From assembly GCA_922989275.2 (NCBI GenBank), contig OV277861.1:20676479-20740478 (forward strand): a stretch of DNA of 64,000 nt, given 5' to 3'. Positions 60,124 to 64,000 of this stretch are shown in pieces. Both the position numbers and the translations under genes were made by a program. Every line of letters starts with the position of its first letter. The first letter of the stretch is position 1. The DNA is from Gari tellinella (Eukaryota; Mollusca; Bivalvia; Cardiida; Psammobiidae). A model generated the notes under the pieces. It ran no database searches, had not been told where the DNA came from, and saw only the letters and a list, made by a program, of their open reading frames with translations.

Positions 60124-61224
60124 TATTCACTCTTTGTGCTGATGTGTACACTGTTTTGAAACGGTTCCGTTCACTTTTGTATTTCCAATTTACTAAACGA
60201 TGATAGCTTGATGAGCATAATGCTCTGAGACAAAACCCTGCTTTACATTTAGCCAGCTTTAAGCGTTGTCATCAACATTCAAATCTTTGACGAACATCAA
60301 TCTCATATTTGTCTATGGTGTGTTCTGCTGCACCACTGTATTTAACCGTCATTTTGTATTTATGCTGTCAACAGTTGAACTTATATGTTCTTATTGAATG
60401 TAATAACAAATAAACAGTGATTATTGATTACAAAGTCATTTTTCTTGTCATTTGTGAAATTAAAAGTAAAAAAAAAATCCACATTTCCGGCACGTGCGGG
60501 AGGCGATAATTGCCTTGGTATGAGTGTTTATCCGATGTGTTAACTGTTAAAACAACATACAAGTTAATGTTTGTCACGCTTCACCTACATTGAGTGATTA
60601 ACAAATGGACCATTTAATTGAATTAAAGAACAGAACAGAACAAATCTTTTATTACATCTCTAGCATACATACATGCAGTACGAGGTATTGTTATACATCA
60701 AATTGTTTATGGCACGTGACCAAATGGCGTGTTAAAGTTCATATTATATATAAAGTTCTAATAGTAGTATGAACTAATATAATTCCAAACAATATCTTGA
60801 TAAGGAGTAGATCTACTGAATTTGTATTTGTTTACTTTCGTTTATTTGGGGGGAATGAAGTCAATGCTTCAATGTATAATATCTAAAGGTTGTATTACAT
60901 ATAATCAGATCTCCTACATGATCACCCTTTATATCTACATGTACCACTCTATCAGCAAACACTCAACAAAACTTATCAAATTTACCCTTGTCTCGCAAGG
61001 CGCGAACGTGTTACTATATGCAAACTGTGTAGGTGGAGTTAGGACGCCGAGTAAGTCGGCGTCTCAACTGCATCCAGGCTATTTACCATCTAATTCAAAA
61101 TGTCATCGAGTACTGAGCGAATCGGTTAAAATTAAATATAAAGGAGCCAAGAAATGGGACATTCAAATACTAATTCAGCATGATAAGGGTAAAGACAGAT
61201 ATTTACAAAGTTCTGATTCGTTCC

Positions 61225-61471
61225 TTAACCCATTACCCTGTAGCCTGTATCTAGTATTCAATTTAGGTTATCACTTGAAGCATGTTGAAAATAAGGCAGA
61301 ATGCGCTTAAAGCGCACTATGCTTTACTTTCAGTCCGCTTTAAGCTCATCTGCTAGGATATAGTAAAAAGCTTTATAATACATATTCTCCTCTGTGTCAG
61401 TGGATTCATTTTCTATAGTTTGTGAGTAATTTAAAGGTGTAGGTAGGCGTATTTATGGGAAAATGGGTTAA
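61225..61471. mobile_element. Family B TTAA element
   Basis: TTAACCCATTACCCTGTAGC at the left, GGGAAAATGGGTTAA at the right; core AAGGCAGAATGCGCTTAAAG plus GCGCACTATGC. It creates part of the open frame 60822-61310, which is not a gene. Confidence 0.7.
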
Positions 61472-62593
61472 TACATTCGTTCTGTATTCCATCACTCTAT
61501 CCACAGTAACAAAGATAACGCTGACAAATAGGAATATGACGTATGTACAAGTCATTGTCACTCATTTAAATATCGTTCAATCTCGGTAGGACTAATGTCC
61601 GTATAACATACAGGTTGGATCTCTCTCCGACGTCGATGTACTCGACTTCGTAGAAAGATACAGCCTGCATGTAAATTCATGTAGTCTTAAAAATCCATGG
61701 GGACAATTATAGGTATTATGCAAGTAATATACATATACATGTACATGTTATTGGTATATACAATAGCATTATAACATTGATAACCCCCTCACTGCCTCGT
61801 TACAGCTGACATCTGCTTTTATTTCTAATACTTCAAGTTTAGGTATTATGTGTAAATAATCAATTAATCAAGTTTGGGTAATGTTCAGGCGTCGCGTAAC
61901 TCGGCGTCTGATTAAAGACAAGTAATAATATTCCTGTTTTAAAAAACAATCAACAACTTGATTACAATTCTATTAATCAAGGTTATGATTATTTCGGACC
62001 CCAAACTCTCTTAACATATATTTTTTAACTTTGCATATTTCCACATTTTTGTTGAAATAATGTCAGAAAACTGCACAAAAAAATTATAAAAAAATAAAGA
62101 AAAAAATATTCGGCTACGAAATGACTCTAACAATTTTCCGAGGCTACGAAATGACTTATGCCTTCTTTGGGGCCATTCATTTTTTAATTTTTGGTGGTTA
62201 CGAAATGACTAATTCAACTTTTTTGTCGGGTACGAAATGACCAAAAAATCGGCTACGAAATGACTTTTAGGTTTTGCGCGGTTACGAAATGACCAAAAAT
62301 TCGGTTACGAAATGACTTATTTTACCGGTTACGAAATGACTCGGTTACGAAATGACTAGCTCCCGTTTTCAGATGTCTGACATATGCCTCCCTTTCTTTA
62401 AGAATCATGCATAAATGTGCGAATTTCTTATCGAGATGACTATAAAAATAAGCTCTTTGTTCCCAAAACAAATTTTCGTGTCGGCTTCCGAGAATGTCCG
62501 CATGGTGGAATAAGAGTCACGTGATCGATCCGATGTTTCTGACTTGTCTGAGTTATTCTTAGAACAGAATAGTTAATAATTGTAAATAGGTAA

Positions 62594-62805
62594 CAGTGGA
62601 GAAAACGTTATTCTTTCCCGTTTAAACGCAAACGCATCGCAATTAAACGCATAAAAGGACAATCTTTAGACAATTCTGACCATTCGTGTTAGTCTGAGTG
62701 GCAAACAGTTTACCCGGCGTCTGATCAGCTCCAAACTGTTTGCAATTGAATTCATGGGTTTAGCGTAAACGCGTTTAATTGGAAAGAATAGCATTGTCAC
62801 CACTG
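62594..62805. mobile_element. MITE with CAGTGGAGAA ends, copy 2
   Basis: CAGTGGAGAAAACGTTATTC at the left, GAATAGCATTGTCACCACTG at the right, then TA. The inner family hairpin is partly deleted. Confidence 0.68.
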
Positions 62806-64000
62806 TAAGATAATCGTACACTTTCCTACTTGAGATAAGTATGATCCTCGTGCAGCACTAGACCGCTGCGCTAACTTTGCTGATATTTTATTATTTCCCA
62901 ATAAACGCGGTGTCTGATCAGGCTCCAACATTTTTGCTACTCAGATTAAAAAATAGTTAAAATTTCTAAAAGTAAATTTCTAGAGTTTAGTGCATTGCGT
63001 TTGCGTTTAAACAGGAAAGAAAAATGTATTCTCTTCTGTATATTGCGCACAATAAATACAGCTATCAATGTCTTTTGCTGGATGTAGGGAATACTCATCC
63101 CTTTTAAAGTTTTAAAAAGTTCCAATCTAAAAATAACAATGCCAAGTCAGAAGAAAACACTAATAATGAGCTGTGAAAACATCTTTACCGGGCGCAAGCC
63201 GAACGAACTCGGAAAATCTCCGTCGTTGATCGGATGTCAACAAACCGATTTAAAAATCGACTTCTTTCCACCAAATTCGTGGGTTTGTAAGCAATGTTGC
63301 CTCCATAATACTAGCGGATTACTTCTTTTATATGTTTAGATTACGGATTACGCATGTGCCTGAATTTTGAGGTTTAAAAAAAATGCGCGATTTCCGCTAC
63401 TTGACAGCTACATACTGCCTTTAAGGTTATTGCGGTACTAATAACTACTGCACGAGAAGCATAAAGAAACAAAGATATGCATTATGATTTTATCCTTTAT
63501 TGTTATATATTTTGCGAGATTTTTATCCATTTATCGCCATATTTTCGCTTGTTTCTTGTCTGCAATATCGTTTCAAATTTAGATTTAAGGCAGTATAACT
63601 GACCTAAGATTAAAACAAGTGAAAAACAATTTTGGTTCTGATCAGACGCACCGCGAAAACATGGCTGACGGGCTGCTTCAACATCCAGTCAGATTAAACT
63701 ACAGTAGCGAATCGAAGTATGTTCGATGGATATTCTTTATTCTACAATGCTAAAAGAACTGTAAAACTAAGAAACAATTAATTGTGCACGTTGTCTGTTG
63801 TTTGAAATATCTTGTCACTGTCATATAGTGTCCAACATCAATATCACAAATTGAGATTAACAAGCTCATGTTGTGTTCAATTCACAGACACCACATTGTT
63901 AAAATCAACCCTGAAATGGTCTTAAACGTTATTTGAAAAACGGTAATATCCATTAAATGTTTCAGGGATGATTTTGGTTAACACATTTATTCTTATATCT
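62806..64000. other. Right flank, probably intron
   Basis: A partial CAGTGGAG-type copy (about 62885-63040) and family A debris (CCATTTATCGCCATATTTTC, then GATCAGACGC near 63638). The small frame 63139-63339 has no recognised motif. The missing D2 exons were not found here. Confidence 0.45.

Larger units (their letters stand above)
55383..62364. mobile_element. 7-kb element with long inverted arms and 8-bp duplication
   Basis: Arms at about 55383-55800 and 61945-62364 are inverted copies with few changes. Each holds nine copies of GTCATTTCGTARCCG in the same irregular spacing. GTTTTCAG lies directly outside both ends (55375-55382 and 62365-62372), a probable 8-bp target-site duplication. The inside has no transposase that I can recognise and contains later insertions (58109, 58997, 61225). 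The superfamily is undetermined. Confidence 0.72.

Noticed and set aside
60822..61310. 162-codon open frame
   Set aside because: It runs across family A and family B hairpin elements and has no domain or splice context.

Overview
This 64 kb window looks like nuclear DNA from a mollusc, most likely a bivalve (possibly a clam). It is AT-rich, contains one intron-rich gene spread over more than 50 kb, and its introns are packed with transposable elements of kinds common in bivalve genomes: Penelope-like elements with inverted terminal copies, TTAA- and TA-flanked hairpin MITEs, a tRNA-derived SINE and a Crypton-like tyrosine recombinase element. The species call is inference; no marker gene is present.

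The only host gene I can support is a partial receptor-type protein tyrosine phosphatase on the + strand. I placed 25 internal exons by hand (1964 to 53636), and their splice phases agree from end to end. Nine phase 1-1 exons encode eight-cysteine EGF-like modules. They are followed by a transmembrane exon (29452-29617), a juxtamembrane region, a complete phosphatase domain D1 with WPD, HCSAGIGRTG and Q-loop motifs (36474-46454), and most of a second domain D2 (46839-53636). D2 has WPE in place of WPD and lacks the usual Ser/Asp after its Cys, so it is probably a pseudophosphatase domain. The signal peptide and 5' exons lie upstream of the window. The last D2 exons were not found and are probably downstream.

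Layout. 1-5 kb: TIR elements and the first three EGF exons. 5-11 kb: a diverged 146-bp tandem array, Penelope-like 3' ends with a (TG)n run, and a deleted Crypton copy. 11-13 kb: two EGF exons with two MITEs. 13-22.6 kb: a GGCGGCC-type inverted-repeat element and a compound Penelope-like cluster with decayed reverse transcriptase. 22.6-29.6 kb: four EGF exons and the transmembrane exon. 30-32 kb: a Crypton-like tyrosine recombinase with one nonsense codon. 33-54 kb: phosphatase exons among dozens of hairpin MITEs. 53.9-62.4 kb: a mariner remnant and a ~7 kb unit with long inverted arms, which itself carries a hAT-like insertion.

The most unusual observations are: two copies of one TA-flanked MITE sitting within 10 nt of splice sites of two phosphatase exons; a ~7 kb element bounded by an exact 8-bp duplication, with nine copies of a 15-bp motif in each arm; an in-frame TGA in the Penelope-like ORF plus a possible SECIS-like hairpin after its stop; and alternating EGF exon subtypes that suggest duplication of exon pairs.
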